Positions 51,776 through 60,749 of a stretch of DNA of 64,000 bases are shown in pieces; within the stretch, counting starts at the first letter, position 1, and each line of letters starts with the position of its first letter. The DNA is from Ruminococcus flavefaciens (lineage in GTDB: Bacteria; Bacillota; Clostridia; Oscillospirales; Ruminococcaceae), in the NCBI RefSeq assembly GCF_900143025.1, contig NZ_FRCT01000002.1:62001-126000 (forward strand). Reading direction: 5' to 3'. The notes under the pieces are model-generated. The model saw nothing but the letters and a program-made list of their open reading frames with translations. It had not been told where the DNA came from and made no database searches. Position numbers and translations under genes: made by a program.

Positions 51776-52337
51776 AATAATTCTTGATTTTACATCGCTT
51801 CTTGATGTCACGATGATAATTCTGTTCTTTTTTGTGCTTTACAGCTCTATAGATGTGGAGAATGCTTCTGAAAAAGCAAAGGCGGCAGAAGCTTCATACA
51901 CAGAGCTGCAGGAAGAAAATGAAAGAGAACAGCAGGAATGGCGTGAGAAGGCTTCACAAGAGTGGGAGCGTATACTTACGGCGGATTCCAATGCGGCAGC
52001 AAATCAGGAAGCTCTAAGTGCATATAATGAAGGAAGCGGACTTGCTTTTAATCTGCATGAAGTTGAGCGCGGTGATGTATGGTCTTTAAGTGTGCTGTCA
52101 GGTAAAAAGAAGCTTGATGAAATAAGCTCTGATGATCAGTACAAGCTAAAGGAAAGACTTAAAGAATGTGTCCAAAAAGCAGGTTATGAAAGCGATGATG
52201 TTCTGATCGCTACTTTCACATATGACGGCAGTTCTTATGGAACTGCAAAAGCTGTACCTATTATTGAAAATGCTGTTATAAATTTGCAGCGTGAGTATAA
52301 AGGTTTATATTTTACATCTATCAATATATCAAAGTGA
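51762..52337 (+). CDS. ExbD/TolR-like stator partner with conserved aspartate
   Basis: 191 residues. One helix near 11-28 (FTSLLDVTMIILFFFVLYSS) with Asp15 placed as the proton-binding Asp of ExbD/TolR (PLVDVMLVLLIIFM). A coiled coil rich in Glu/Ala/Lys follows (about 32-85), then an outside domain whose end (DVLIATFTYDGSSYGTAKAV...NLQREYKGLYFTSINI) resembles the ExbD periplasmic fold. ATG 51762 lies inside the preceding gene, so the two are translationally coupled. This architecture, with a coiled-coil spacer, is longer than standard ExbD (about 140). Confidence 0.7.
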   Translation: MKIREIILDFTSLLDVTMIILFFFVLYSSIDVENASEKAKAAEASYTELQEENEREQQEWREKASQEWERILTADSNAAANQEALSAYNEGSGLAFNLHEVERGDVWSLSVLSGKKKLDEISSDDQYKLKERLKECVQKAGYESDDVLIATFTYDGSSYGTAKAVPIIENAVINLQREYKGLYFTSINISK

Positions 52338-52347
52338 GGTAATTAAA

Positions 52348-52740
52348 ATGAAAAAGTTTTTAGGATTTTTATTATTAGCTGCATTAATTGCTTTAGCTAT
52401 TTGGGCATTTCTTCATTTCAAGGGCTTTGGCGGATTTGGTAAAAATTCGGAAAAGGGCAAAGGCAATGATACTTCGATAAGTGAAACAACAAAGCCAGAA
52501 GTTACTACAGCAGAGGACAAGCAGCTTGAAACTGCTGAGATCACAGTTTCCGGAAATGATTATCTTTATAACAATGAGAAGCTCACTCTTGACAAGCTTG
52601 TTGCTGAGATAAGCAAGCTTGATAAGAACATCGAAATAACGATCAATTCCGATGATACAGCTGCTAAGAATACAGTTGATGACCTTACGGACAAGCTTGA
52701 AGAACTTGGGTATAACAACTTCAAAAAAGCTGATAAGTAA
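52348..52740 (+). CDS. ExbD-periplasmic-domain-like membrane protein
   Basis: 130 residues. One N-terminal membrane helix (4-24) without an acidic residue, a Gly/Lys/Thr-rich linker, and a C-terminal domain of about 65 residues (EITVSGNDYLYNNEKLTLDKLVAEISKLDKNIEITINSDDTAAKNTVDDLTDKLEELGY) that follows the ExbD/TolR outside domain pattern: strand, Y-x-N, helix, strand, helix. Lacking the Asp it cannot replace the second gene as proton carrier, so it may be an outside adaptor. GAGGT lies before ATG. Third and last gene of the cassette. The homology is read by eye and is moderate. Confidence 0.6.
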   Translation: MKKFLGFLLLAALIALAIWAFLHFKGFGGFGKNSEKGKGNDTSISETTKPEVTTAEDKQLETAEITVSGNDYLYNNEKLTLDKLVAEISKLDKNIEITINSDDTAAKNTVDDLTDKLEELGYNNFKKADK

Positions 52741-52745
52741 AAAAT

Positions 52746-52778
52746 AAGGCTGATACATTTCGTATCAGCCTTTCTTTT
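52746..52778. terminator. Bidirectional terminator between the cassette and the U32 gene
   Basis: Stem aaggctgatac/gtatcagcctt with loop atttc. T runs on the plus strand and A/T on the other side. Confidence 0.88.
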
Positions 52779-53994
52779 ATGTAGTTTCTTTTCGTATAAC
52801 TGTACCTGCTGGAAAGATTATATCAGACTTGAAAGAGAAATTCATCATAGCATGATTTGCAGTTTCGATCTCTTCGCCGTTTTCGTTATACAGTTTTTCA
52901 AGCTTCATTTCTACAGGCTTTTGTGACGGAGCAAGGAGTTCTACCATATCACCTGCGAAGAAACGATTTCTTTGAGTACAGTAAACTGTACCGTTTTCAC
53001 ATTTTTCAACAACGGCAACAACATCATAATTCCTGATATAACCGCTGTTTTCATAATACTGTGATTCTTCCGGAGTACCGAAGAAAAAGCCGTTACAGTA
53101 TTTTCTGTGGCTTACTTTGTAGACTTCATCTCTTATCCAGTCAGGAAGCACGAAATTATCAGGATCCTTATAATAATGATCCACAGCCATTCTGTAGGCA
53201 TTTGTTACAACAGCTACATAATAAGCAGACTTTGCACGTCCCTCGATTTTAAGACTTTTAACGCCTACCTGAGCAAGTTTGTCGATATGCTCGATCATGC
53301 ACATATCTTTTGAATTGAGGATATATGTGCCTTTTTCATCTTCGTAAACAGGGAAGAATTCACCGGGACGTTTTTCTTCCATAAGGTGATAGCCCCAGCG
53401 GCATGGCTGAGCACATTCGCCTCGGTTTGCATCTCTGTTTACAAGATACTGTGAAAGTAGGCATCTGCCCGAGAAAGAAACACACATTGCACCGTGTACA
53501 AATGTTTCAATATCCAGATCGGGAGATGTTTTAGCGCGTATTTCAGCTATTTCGTCCAGCGAAAGCTCTCGTGCAAGAACTACTCTTTTAGCACCCATAT
53601 TATAAAGCTCTCGGGCTGTAACGTAGTTGACGATACCCGTCTGAGTGGAGATATGTATCTCCATATCAGGCGCGTATTTTTTTATAAGCATAAGTAAGCC
53701 TATATCAGCAACAATAAGAGCATCGACTTTAGCATCTGTTGCTTCTTTTACGAATCTTTCAAAGAATGGTATTTCTGAATTTCTCGGAAGTGTATTACAG
53801 GTAAGATAAACCTTTACTCCCTTTGAGTGAGCGGCTTCCACTGCTTTGCAAAGCTGTTCAAACTCAAAGTTGAGCGGCGATGCACGCATACCGAACTGCT
53901 TTCTTCCGAGGTAAACAGCATCAGCACCGTAGTTCAGCGCAGCTGCAAATCTTTCTTCATCACCCGCAGGTGCAAGGACTTCAAGCTCATTCAT
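52777..53994 (-). CDS. Peptidase U32-family protein (tRNA/RNA hydroxylation type)
   Basis: 405 residues. LAPAGDEERFAAALNYGADAVYLG, STQTGIVNY, FVHGAMCVSFSGRCLLS and NRGECAQPCRW are U32 signatures. The cysteines of the last two blocks fit the Fe-S site proposed for this family. Relatives (B. subtilis YrrN/YrrO, E. coli TrhP) hydroxylate tRNA U34; in B. subtilis they lie downstream of mltG, as here. A peptidase role is now doubted. The start ATG 53994 overlaps the mltG stop (ATGAATGA); a longer opening is a shadow. Last gene of the thyX operon. Confidence 0.9.
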   Translation of the reverse strand: MNELEVLAPAGDEERFAAALNYGADAVYLGRKQFGMRASPLNFEFEQLCKAVEAAHSKGVKVYLTCNTLPRNSEIPFFERFVKEATDAKVDALIVADIGLLMLIKKYAPDMEIHISTQTGIVNYVTARELYNMGAKRVVLARELSLDEIAEIRAKTSPDLDIETFVHGAMCVSFSGRCLLSQYLVNRDANRGECAQPCRWGYHLMEEKRPGEFFPVYEDEKGTYILNSKDMCMIEHIDKLAQVGVKSLKIEGRAKSAYYVAVVTNAYRMAVDHYYKDPDNFVLPDWIRDEVYKVSHRKYCNGFFFGTPEESQYYENSGYIRNYDVVAVVEKCENGTVYCTQRNRFFAGDMVELLAPSQKPVEMKLEKLYNENGEEIETANHAMMNFSFKSDIIFPAGTVIRKETT

Positions 53995-55462
53995 AGTTTT
54001 CCTCCGCAGCAGCAGCGGCAGCAGCTTCTGCTTCACGACGTTCCTTTTCAGCTTCCTGATCTGCCTGTACCTGAGCTTGTTTCTGGAGATGTTCATCGTA
54101 AGTTACAGAGAAGTAGGTTACTCTTGTATAGATATTAGCGATGAAGTAGAAGTCGTCAGTTTTCATCTTTTCAAGTACAGCGTCGATAGCTTCGATACCG
54201 GGGTTGCATATAGCTCCGGGAGGGAGACCTTCGCTCTGGTATGTGTCATAAGCCTTTACGATATCTTTATTAATTACTTCCATATGAGAGCGAATGAGTT
54301 CGGAATAGTTCGTAGTCGGGTCAGACTGAAGTTTTCCTGCAGTTTCCTCAGTTTTTTCAAGACGGTTCCAGAAAACGCCTGCAACGTGGTTCATATCCTC
54401 TTGGTTATATGTTTCCTTCTGTACGATAGAAGCAAATGTAATGAGTTTATCAAGAGTAAGATTGAGTTTGGACATTTTCTCTAATCTTTCATCTGTCATT
54501 TTCTCATTAAAGTTGTAATATATCTTCTGGCAAACCTGTTCAGGATCCATATCCTTTGTAAAGGTATAGGTATCAGGGAAAAGGTAGCCTTCCATACGTG
54601 TTTCGGTGAATTTCAGCGGATCGGGTTCCTTTGGAAGGTAATTCTCAAATCTGAAGCTATATCCTGCTGCATTGAAATTAAAGAGGAAATCGTCGGCTTT
54701 GCATACGCCTTCTTCTTCAAGCATATCTGCGGCATCATAAAGAGTGATACCTTCCGTAAAAGTGACGGAAACAGCTTCTTTTTTAGCATCTTTTTCAACG
54801 CTTGTAAGTCGTTTGATTATAGTTTCATATGCCATGCTCGGGCTTACGAAATGCTCGCCAGCAAGGTAGACATCAGTTGTTTTTCTGAATTTAGTGAAAA
54901 GCTGGAAACACTTAGGGGAATTAATTATGCCTTCATCATAAAGGAGTTCTGATATTTCTTTTGTAGTGGCATTTTCAGGAACAATAATAAGCTTTGTATT
55001 ATCGCTCTTGCCGATGCCAAACATATCTCTACCGAATGCGATTATAACAAGTGAAAGACATATCGAAACGGCAAATATAAACACCGTCAGTATAAGAACG
55101 CCCGGTAAACGGCTTCTTTTTTTCTTCTTTTTCTTATGATGAGCATTGTTGCGCTTTATAGCAGCTGAATTCCTTTGCGGAACAGCTTCCTGCATTACAG
55201 GTGGGGGAACAGGTCGTTCTGTTCTTTGTGGTTCAGGAGCCTGTTTTCTTTCTGTCGGAACATTCCTTACAGGCATTTCAGGAGCTTTTACGTGAGATAC
55301 GGTTTTCTTTACAGGGATATCCTGCTTTGTTTCTTCTTTTATCTCCTCTTTTATATCTTCTGATTGTTTTTGTGCCGCCTCTGCTTCAACAGCTTTTTTT
55401 GCCTGATCCAGCTGATTCAGTATATCATTGATAACATCATCAGTATTTTTGTTATCAGCCAT
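53987..55462 (-). CDS. mltG: Endolytic peptidoglycan transglycosylase MltG
   Basis: 491 residues: a 120-residue cytoplasmic, Pro/Glu/Lys-rich N-terminus, a membrane helix (about 119-146), a LysM-like part and the YceG catalytic domain. ASIVQKETYN carries the catalytic Glu, and LQSDPTTNYSE is a family signature. It cuts nascent glycan strands outside the membrane and so sets their length. The C-terminus has a helical tail rich in Ala/Glu/Gln. The ATG overlaps the preceding gene by eight bases. Confidence 0.93.
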   Translation of the reverse strand: MADNKNTDDVINDILNQLDQAKKAVEAEAAQKQSEDIKEEIKEETKQDIPVKKTVSHVKAPEMPVRNVPTERKQAPEPQRTERPVPPPVMQEAVPQRNSAAIKRNNAHHKKKKKKRSRLPGVLILTVFIFAVSICLSLVIIAFGRDMFGIGKSDNTKLIIVPENATTKEISELLYDEGIINSPKCFQLFTKFRKTTDVYLAGEHFVSPSMAYETIIKRLTSVEKDAKKEAVSVTFTEGITLYDAADMLEEEGVCKADDFLFNFNAAGYSFRFENYLPKEPDPLKFTETRMEGYLFPDTYTFTKDMDPEQVCQKIYYNFNEKMTDERLEKMSKLNLTLDKLITFASIVQKETYNQEDMNHVAGVFWNRLEKTEETAGKLQSDPTTNYSELIRSHMEVINKDIVKAYDTYQSEGLPPGAICNPGIEAIDAVLEKMKTDDFYFIANIYTRVTYFSVTYDEHLQKQAQVQADQEAEKERREAEAAAAAAAEENYE

Positions 55463-56024
55463 TGCAGAGCACCGTCCTTTCTTCAGTTACAATAAGATTT
55501 ACGACCAGATCGTGCTGCATGAGCGGAAGCTGTTGAACGATAAGTTCTTCATATGAGAGAGCAATTTTGAAAATATCAGGATTTTCAGAAATAAACTCAT
55601 CATAATATCCTCCGCCGTATCCGAGCCTTCCGCCTTCTTCTGTAAAAGCAAGTCCAGGGATTATGCAGACAGTTTTGTCGGTTATAACGGGTTGTGGTAG
55701 CGCACTGTCAGGTTCGGGGATACGATACATACCCTCATGGAGATCAGCAACAGATTCTATAAGATGAAAAGTCATTGAACGTTCAGAATCACATTTTGGA
55801 AGTGCAACATTTTTACCCATTTCAATAAGCTTATCTATAAGCAGATATGTATCTACTTCTGAACCAAATGAAGCATAAAGCAGAACATTATCGGCTTCTT
55901 CTATTTTTTCTTCTGCAAGCAGACGTTCGGTAATATCAAGGTCCTTAGAGACTTTATCACGTATCTCCGCTCGAAGATGAGAAAATTCTTTTCTTAATTC
56001 CTTTTTACTATCCATATCAGTCAC
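55455..56024 (-). CDS. 5-formyltetrahydrofolate cyclo-ligase
   Basis: 189 residues. Turns 5-formyl-THF into 5,10-methenyl-THF using ATP. PGLAFTEEGGRLGYGGGYYDEF is the family's nucleotide/folate site, and ELRKEFSHLR the N-terminal signature. The start is probably GTG 56024, overlapping the DJ-1 gene's stop; ATG 56015 is an alternative, and neither has a strong ribosome site. Its presence in the operon with thyX links it to folate/thymidylate metabolism. Confidence 0.92.
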   Translation of the reverse strand: MTDMDSKKELRKEFSHLRAEIRDKVSKDLDITERLLAEEKIEEADNVLLYASFGSEVDTYLLIDKLIEMGKNVALPKCDSERSMTFHLIESVADLHEGMYRIPEPDSALPQPVITDKTVCIIPGLAFTEEGGRLGYGGGYYDEFISENPDIFKIALSYEELIVQQLPLMQHDLVVNLIVTEERTVLCNG

Positions 56025-56559
56025 ATAAAATAGCGTTTCGCTGTCTTTGGCTTTCTGCCTTTGAGTGAACTTTTTCTACAAGTTTAAGACCAAAATCAAC
56101 GGCAACGCCGGCGCCTCTTGCGGTAATGAATATACCGTCCTCAGCAACGCCGCTGTTTCCTATATTTGCGCCATCAAGCTGTGTCTCGAAGCCTTCATAG
56201 CAAACTGCTGTCTTGCCTTTGAGAAGTCCTTTGTGTCCGAGTATTGAAGGAGCAGCACATATCGCACCGATAAATTTATTATTTGAAACACAGTGATCTA
56301 TCGCTGCCTGAACGTATTCGGATTTCTCAAGATTAAGTGTTCCGGGCATACCGCCTGGAAGAACGATCATTTCAAGTTCATCTGTAAGAGGAGCTTCCTG
56401 AGCTATCGTATCTGTAACAACAGGTATACCGTGTGAACCTGTGATTATATTATCACCAACACCTACGGTTATTACCTTTTTGCCTGCACGTCTGAGCAGG
56501 TCGATAGGAGCGATCGCCTCGGTCTCTTCAAATCCGTTTGCAAGAAAGACGTATATCAT
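56017..56559 (-). CDS. DJ-1/PfpI family protein (YajL-like)
   Basis: 180 residues, flavodoxin-like glutamine-amidotransferase-like fold. The nucleophile elbow GAICAAPSIL holds the reactive cysteine, with PGGMPGTLNL before it. Members are chaperones, glyoxalases or protein deglycases; function here is unproven. GGATAAG lies before ATG. Overlaps the cyclo-ligase gene by eight bases. Confidence 0.9.
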   Translation of the reverse strand: MIYVFLANGFEETEAIAPIDLLRRAGKKVITVGVGDNIITGSHGIPVVTDTIAQEAPLTDELEMIVLPGGMPGTLNLEKSEYVQAAIDHCVSNNKFIGAICAAPSILGHKGLLKGKTAVCYEGFETQLDGANIGNSGVAEDGIFITARGAGVAVDFGLKLVEKVHSKAESQRQRNAILCD

Positions 56560-56572
56560 TTTTCTTATCCTT

Positions 56573-57463
56573 TCATTTAAAAGTTACAATATATTTTTTC
56601 AGAAGAAATGCAGGGTGGTATGACTGCTTTGCTTTTCGCAGTCCTTCTATCCCGAGATCTTCTTCACGGTTGATATATTTATATTCAGCGGCGGCTTCTT
56701 TTGCAAAGCAATTGTTTATACCTGCATAGATGCCGTCGTATTTTGTATCAGCTTTTTCAATATGAACACAGAAAGTCTCGTCATTCAGTTCGTCACCGAT
56801 AGTGAAAGCAGCAACTTTACCGCCGATACGTATAACGCCGCCTTTAAGTCCCAACTCATGGAAATATGTGAAATAGGTATTTATAGCGTATTGCTCGGCT
56901 ATATATGAATGATCGTGTTCATATGACTTATTGTTATATTCAATAGTACTGAACGTTATACAGTCATCAAAGTCGTTTTCTGTCATCATGTTGAATTCAG
57001 CACCAAGTTCATTGAAATGCGAGAGATGATTTCTCTTACCGTGGTATTTTCTGCCTGAAAGATTTATAAGATCCTGAGCATTATAAATATAATCCCAGTC
57101 TCCGTCATCAGTTGATACAGTGAAGCTGTCGGGAAAAGATTCTCTCAGCATTTGCAGAGTATTTTCGGTAATACCTGCAACCCTGAGCGGTTTTCCGAGG
57201 GCTTCTGAATATCTTTTCATTTCAGAGATCACTTCGCAGTAGCTGCCTTCGCCCGACGGAAAAAAGAAACGGGGGACACCGTCATCTGATCTGAATGAAC
57301 AGCAGATGTAAAAATCTTTGAAAAAAGATATTTGCGAGTCACCAAGCCTTCTCCAAGCCATATTGTTGGAAAAACTGTACTCACAGCCCATAAACTGTGA
57401 CTTTCTTAGTGCAGATGTTATTCTGTCCTTATCCTTGATGTCAATTTCTCTGAATTCAAGCAT
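56573..57463 (-). CDS. DUF2156 protein (MprF C-terminal-like acyl/aminoacyl transferase fold)
   Basis: 296 residues of the phosphatidylglycerol lysyltransferase C-terminal family, which has a double GNAT-like fold. GRKYHGKRNHLSHFN and the C-terminal NREEDLGIEGLRKAKQSYHPAFLLKKY are family signatures. It has no membrane helices. In MprF this domain moves an aminoacyl group from tRNA to a lipid; stand-alone forms are uncharacterised. GGAGG lies before ATG, and the gene follows thyX by 15 bases. Confidence 0.85.
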   Translation of the reverse strand: MLEFREIDIKDKDRITSALRKSQFMGCEYSFSNNMAWRRLGDSQISFFKDFYICCSFRSDDGVPRFFFPSGEGSYCEVISEMKRYSEALGKPLRVAGITENTLQMLRESFPDSFTVSTDDGDWDYIYNAQDLINLSGRKYHGKRNHLSHFNELGAEFNMMTENDFDDCITFSTIEYNNKSYEHDHSYIAEQYAINTYFTYFHELGLKGGVIRIGGKVAAFTIGDELNDETFCVHIEKADTKYDGIYAGINNCFAKEAAAEYKYINREEDLGIEGLRKAKQSYHPAFLLKKYIVTFK

Positions 57464-57478
57464 TGTTCCTCCACTGGA

Positions 57479-58249
57479 TCATTTTGCTTTCATGGCTGAA
57501 AAATATTCTTTTACTTCTTTGATTTTTCCACAGGTCATCTTTCCCTCGGGACATTTTCCTTCAGCTACGCATGAAGGACCTGCGTGACTAAAGATATGCG
57601 GAGCCACTTCAAGACATTGTTTCAGCATTTCATTTGCAACAGCTCTGATCTCCCACTGTGCGCGATTACAGCAGCGATGACGGAAGAAATTGAAAAGTGA
57701 GCGGACATTCATTGTAACAACTATTTTTGTTTCACAGGCATTCGGAAGTATAAAGCGTGCATCTTCATTTGCAAGCTTTGAAGCTTTTGAACGTGCTGTT
57801 TTTTCATCAAGTCCTTGTGCAATGAATTCTTTTGTATGCTTTTCGGTAAGGAGCTCGGCTATTTTTGCATAACTGTCTGTTATCTCAGCGATGACCCTGT
57901 CGTACTCTGATCTGGCTTCGGGAAGGTCTGCGATAGACGGGGGAGTAATGAACTCAAATCCGTTTTCGTTGACATATCGCTGGCTTTTTTGCGAATATGA
58001 AGCTATTCGATGTCTGACGAGCTGGTGAGTACAGGCTCTTGATACACCTTCTATGCCAAAGGTAAACGAAACGTGCTCCATGACGCTTTCATGTCCGATG
58101 GACGCGAGCATATCAATGAAGCTTTCTATTTTATCTTCTGTAAGTCCGTCCCTGAGTGTCTCGATATCACTGCTGGAATAGCAGAGCTTTGCAGCCGTTG
58201 CGACCAGCTTTTCGGGATCGGGAGTATGTGACAGGAGTTTTACCTTCAA
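57479..58249 (-). CDS. thyX: Flavin-dependent thymidylate synthase
   Basis: 256 residues. Makes dTMP from dUMP using methylene-THF, NADPH and FAD. The ThyX motif RHRIASYSQKSQRY is clear, and HESVMEHVSFTF and FFRHRCCNRAQWEIR match the family. The start codon is TTG (58249), with AAGGAAGGTG upstream. First gene of a six-gene minus-strand operon reaching to 52777, behind a good promoter. Confidence 0.95.
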   Translation of the reverse strand: MKVKLLSHTPDPEKLVATAAKLCYSSSDIETLRDGLTEDKIESFIDMLASIGHESVMEHVSFTFGIEGVSRACTHQLVRHRIASYSQKSQRYVNENGFEFITPPSIADLPEARSEYDRVIAEITDSYAKIAELLTEKHTKEFIAQGLDEKTARSKASKLANEDARFILPNACETKIVVTMNVRSLFNFFRHRCCNRAQWEIRAVANEMLKQCLEVAPHIFSHAGPSCVAEGKCPEGKMTCGKIKEVKEYFSAMKAK

Positions 58250-58290
58250 AACAGGACACCTTCCTTATTAATAATAAAGCATATACAATC

Positions 58291-58319
58291 ATTGTATCAT
58301 TTATTTGTCATTAAGTCAA
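58291..58319 (-). promoter_or_regulatory. Promoter of the thyX operon
   Basis: Minus strand TTGACT (58319-58314), spacer 17, TACAAT (58296-58291). Confidence 0.75.
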
Positions 58320-58400
58320 GGAAATAGCATAAAAATATTTAAGATAATTTATTTAATAAGATAATTCCGTGATAAATAGGAAAAAATTTTCATTTTACTA

Positions 58401-58429
58401 TGGACAAATAAAAAAAAATGTAGTATAAT
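58401..58429 (+). promoter_or_regulatory. Promoter of the Thr-rich lipoprotein gene
   Basis: TGGACA at 58401-58406, spacer 17, TATAAT at 58424-58429. Confidence 0.7.
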
Positions 58430-58473
58430 AAAACAGTATCTGGAATCTACAATTATATCGGAGGAATTTACAG

Positions 58474-59745
58474 ATGAATAAGTTTAATAAGTTTGCTGCA
58501 GCTGCTGTGGCATTCGCATTGGCTGCTGCTTCAACAAGCTGCGGCGCACCTGAGGCAATTACATTCGGAAAGAGTTCACAGACAGCTCTTACTGTTGATG
58601 GATATGATGTACCCGCAGGCGTATTTATTTTTAACGAGATATATGCATATAATTCAGCGAGGTATGAGCTGTATTCAAAGAACGGTCAGATGCCTTCCAT
58701 GGATGATGTTGAGAATGCGACCTTTGAATCAAAAGGAGCTTTAGAATGGATCCAGGATAAGGCTACTGAAGCATGCAGAGAATTTGTGGCAAACGAGAAA
58801 GAATTTGAGAAGATTGGCGGAGAGTTGTCTCCTGAGGATCTGGCTGAAGTAAAGGATGTTCTTGCAGCTAATATCTCAGATACTTCATATTCTGCAAATG
58901 GTGTTGGAGAGGCTTCATTAAGGAAGGTAATTGAGAATTCCTATAAATCAGATGTAATTTTTAAGCATTATTATGGAATTGATGCAGAAAAAGGATGTTC
59001 AGAAGATGAGCTTAAAAAGTATTATCAGGATAAGACAACAAGAGTCAAGTATTTTACAATAAGTCTTGTTGACGAAAACGGTGAACAGTATGGTCCTGAT
59101 GAAAAGCGTATACTCAATAAAATGGCTGATGAATATGTTAATGATATCAATTCTCAGACTTCAAATGAGAAAAAGCTCAAGAAAATAGAAGAATGTGAAG
59201 AAAAGTACAAAGAGTATGTTGACAAGCGTGCAGCTGAAGCTGCTGAAAAGGCTGCTAAGGAAGCAGGCGAGACAGTAACTACAACTACTACGACCACAAC
59301 AACAGCTCCGAGTGGAACTACAACAACTACTACAGTTGATCCTTTTGCTAAAGAGGTTCTTGTAACAAAGTATACCACTACAGTTGCTGAGGAGAACGAC
59401 GATGCAACTGCTACAACAACTACTCTTTCCGCCGAGCAGGAGGCTGCTAAGAAGTCACAGCAGGATTACAATGATTATCTTTTCAACAAGCTCAGCGACT
59501 ACAAGGCTGAAAAGTATAAGTACGATGATGATACTATTTATGTAGTTATCAAGGCTGATATCAAGGAGCGTATGACGGATGATGATCTCTGGAGTAAGAA
59601 CGCAATTGATTCTCTTCTAAGTGAACGTTATTATAAAGATTTCCAGGATATGATGAAGGGGATCGCAGAGGGCTTATCCGTAAAGAGAAATAATACTGCA
59701 TATAGCAGATATTCTCCTTTCAAGCTTGAACTTAAATCAGAGTAA
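58474..59745 (+). CDS. Thr-rich lipoprotein, SurA/PrsA-N-like
   Basis: 423 residues. A signal peptide with lipobox ASTSC (Cys23) directs lipid anchoring. The segment from ALTVDGYDVPAGVFIFNEIYAY resembles the N-terminal part of SurA/PrsA-type foldases, and the last 60 residues (DDDLWSKNAIDSLLSERYYKDF...) their C-terminal helix. In between lie two Thr-rich tracts (about 268-290 and 320-325) and an Ala/Lys/Glu-rich stretch, and no rotamase domain is seen. It may be a chaperone-like surface lipoprotein; the function is unproven. GGAGGA lies before ATG. Single-gene unit. Confidence 0.75.
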   Translation: MNKFNKFAAAAVAFALAAASTSCGAPEAITFGKSSQTALTVDGYDVPAGVFIFNEIYAYNSARYELYSKNGQMPSMDDVENATFESKGALEWIQDKATEACREFVANEKEFEKIGGELSPEDLAEVKDVLAANISDTSYSANGVGEASLRKVIENSYKSDVIFKHYYGIDAEKGCSEDELKKYYQDKTTRVKYFTISLVDENGEQYGPDEKRILNKMADEYVNDINSQTSNEKKLKKIEECEEKYKEYVDKRAAEAAEKAAKEAGETVTTTTTTTTTAPSGTTTTTTVDPFAKEVLVTKYTTTVAEENDDATATTTTLSAEQEAAKKSQQDYNDYLFNKLSDYKAEKYKYDDDTIYVVIKADIKERMTDDDLWSKNAIDSLLSERYYKDFQDMMKGIAEGLSVKRNNTAYSRYSPFKLELKSE

Positions 59746-59751
59746 AAAAAT

Positions 59752-59778
59752 AAGGCTGCCGTAAAGGCAGCCTTTTTA
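59752..59778. terminator. Bidirectional terminator between lipoprotein and dnaI-like genes
   Basis: Stem aaggctgcc/ggcagcctt with loop gtaaa and T/A runs on both sides. Confidence 0.88.
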
Positions 59779-60738
59779 TATGTTGTTTTTTCTGATCTGA
59801 AGTCTTACATCATCGCCCTTGAATTCGAGGCAGGAATACATTGAAACTATACGAGAGACCACTCGTTTGTCGTATCTTCGTGCAATACCGGCAAGATCGA
59901 GGTTTGTGCTGATTATGGAAGGCTTTCCACAGTTTAGTCGTGTATTGATGATGTTATATATAGTGGCATTATAAAACTGTGATTCATATTCTGTGCCCAT
60001 ATCATCAAGTATAAGCAGATCGGTATTCATTACGAGATCTATCATTTCGGAAGAGTGTTCATAGCTGAAATGCTCTTTTTCAATATTTCTCAGAATATTG
60101 ATAGCTGAGTCATATATGACGCTGTAGCCTTTCTCTAAAACTTTATTTGCAATAGCGAGAGAAAGGTGAGTTTTCCCAAGTCCGGTCTGACCAAACATAA
60201 GTATACTTTTTGAGTCGGGAGAGAATGTTGATGCATACTGCATGGTGTATTCAAGTATTTTTTTCATAGCTTGATAGTTTTCACCCGAATAGTAACTTAA
60301 TGAAAAGCTTTCAAAGCTTGAAAGTCTTAGCTGAGAGTTTTTATTAAGCTCATCTGCCGCAAGTTTTCCGCATAGGCTGCGCAGACAGTCACAGAATTTA
60401 CTTCCGTTATATCCCGTATCACTGCATATGGGGCAGGTATAGTGGATATCAAGGTAATCTTCGGGATAGCCGTGTTCGGCAAGTATTTTTCTTGACATTG
60501 CCTGTGCACCGAGGTTGTACTGTTTCAGCTGTTGGATCTTGTCTGTAACATCTTTTCCTCTTCCGTTTGAAATAATTGAAATGAGTTCTTTTCCTGTATT
60601 GAAAAGGACTTCATTTATTTCACGTATCTGAGGTATTTTCTTATTTACTTCACTTATGCGATGCTCGTTTTCACTGACAGCTTTCATGCGTCTGTTTGTT
60701 AATATAGACTGAGCTTTATCAAAAATAGAGCTGTCCAT
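59776..60738 (-). CDS. dnaI: DnaC/DnaI-type helicase loader ATPase
   Basis: 320 residues. An N-terminal coiled region, then a zinc-binding cluster (C102-x2-C105, C116 and C118 in CPICSDTG...CDC), and an AAA+ domain with Walker A GQTGLGKT (183-190) and Walker B LLILDDMGTE. The sensor arginine region NTRLNCGKPSIISTNLD is present. It loads the replicative helicase on DNA. It follows the DnaD-like gene by 11 bases on the same strand; both act in replication start. Confidence 0.9.
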   Translation of the reverse strand: MDSSIFDKAQSILTNRRMKAVSENEHRISEVNKKIPQIREINEVLFNTGKELISIISNGRGKDVTDKIQQLKQYNLGAQAMSRKILAEHGYPEDYLDIHYTCPICSDTGYNGSKFCDCLRSLCGKLAADELNKNSQLRLSSFESFSLSYYSGENYQAMKKILEYTMQYASTFSPDSKSILMFGQTGLGKTHLSLAIANKVLEKGYSVIYDSAINILRNIEKEHFSYEHSSEMIDLVMNTDLLILDDMGTEYESQFYNATIYNIINTRLNCGKPSIISTNLDLAGIARRYDKRVVSRIVSMYSCLEFKGDDVRLQIRKNNI

Positions 60739-60749
60739 TTTCTACCTCC

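Noticed and set aside
59281..59335. ACN tract in the lipoprotein gene as an independent repeat element
   Set aside because: Short and in frame; simply a Thr-rich linker of the protein, like that in the surface protein.
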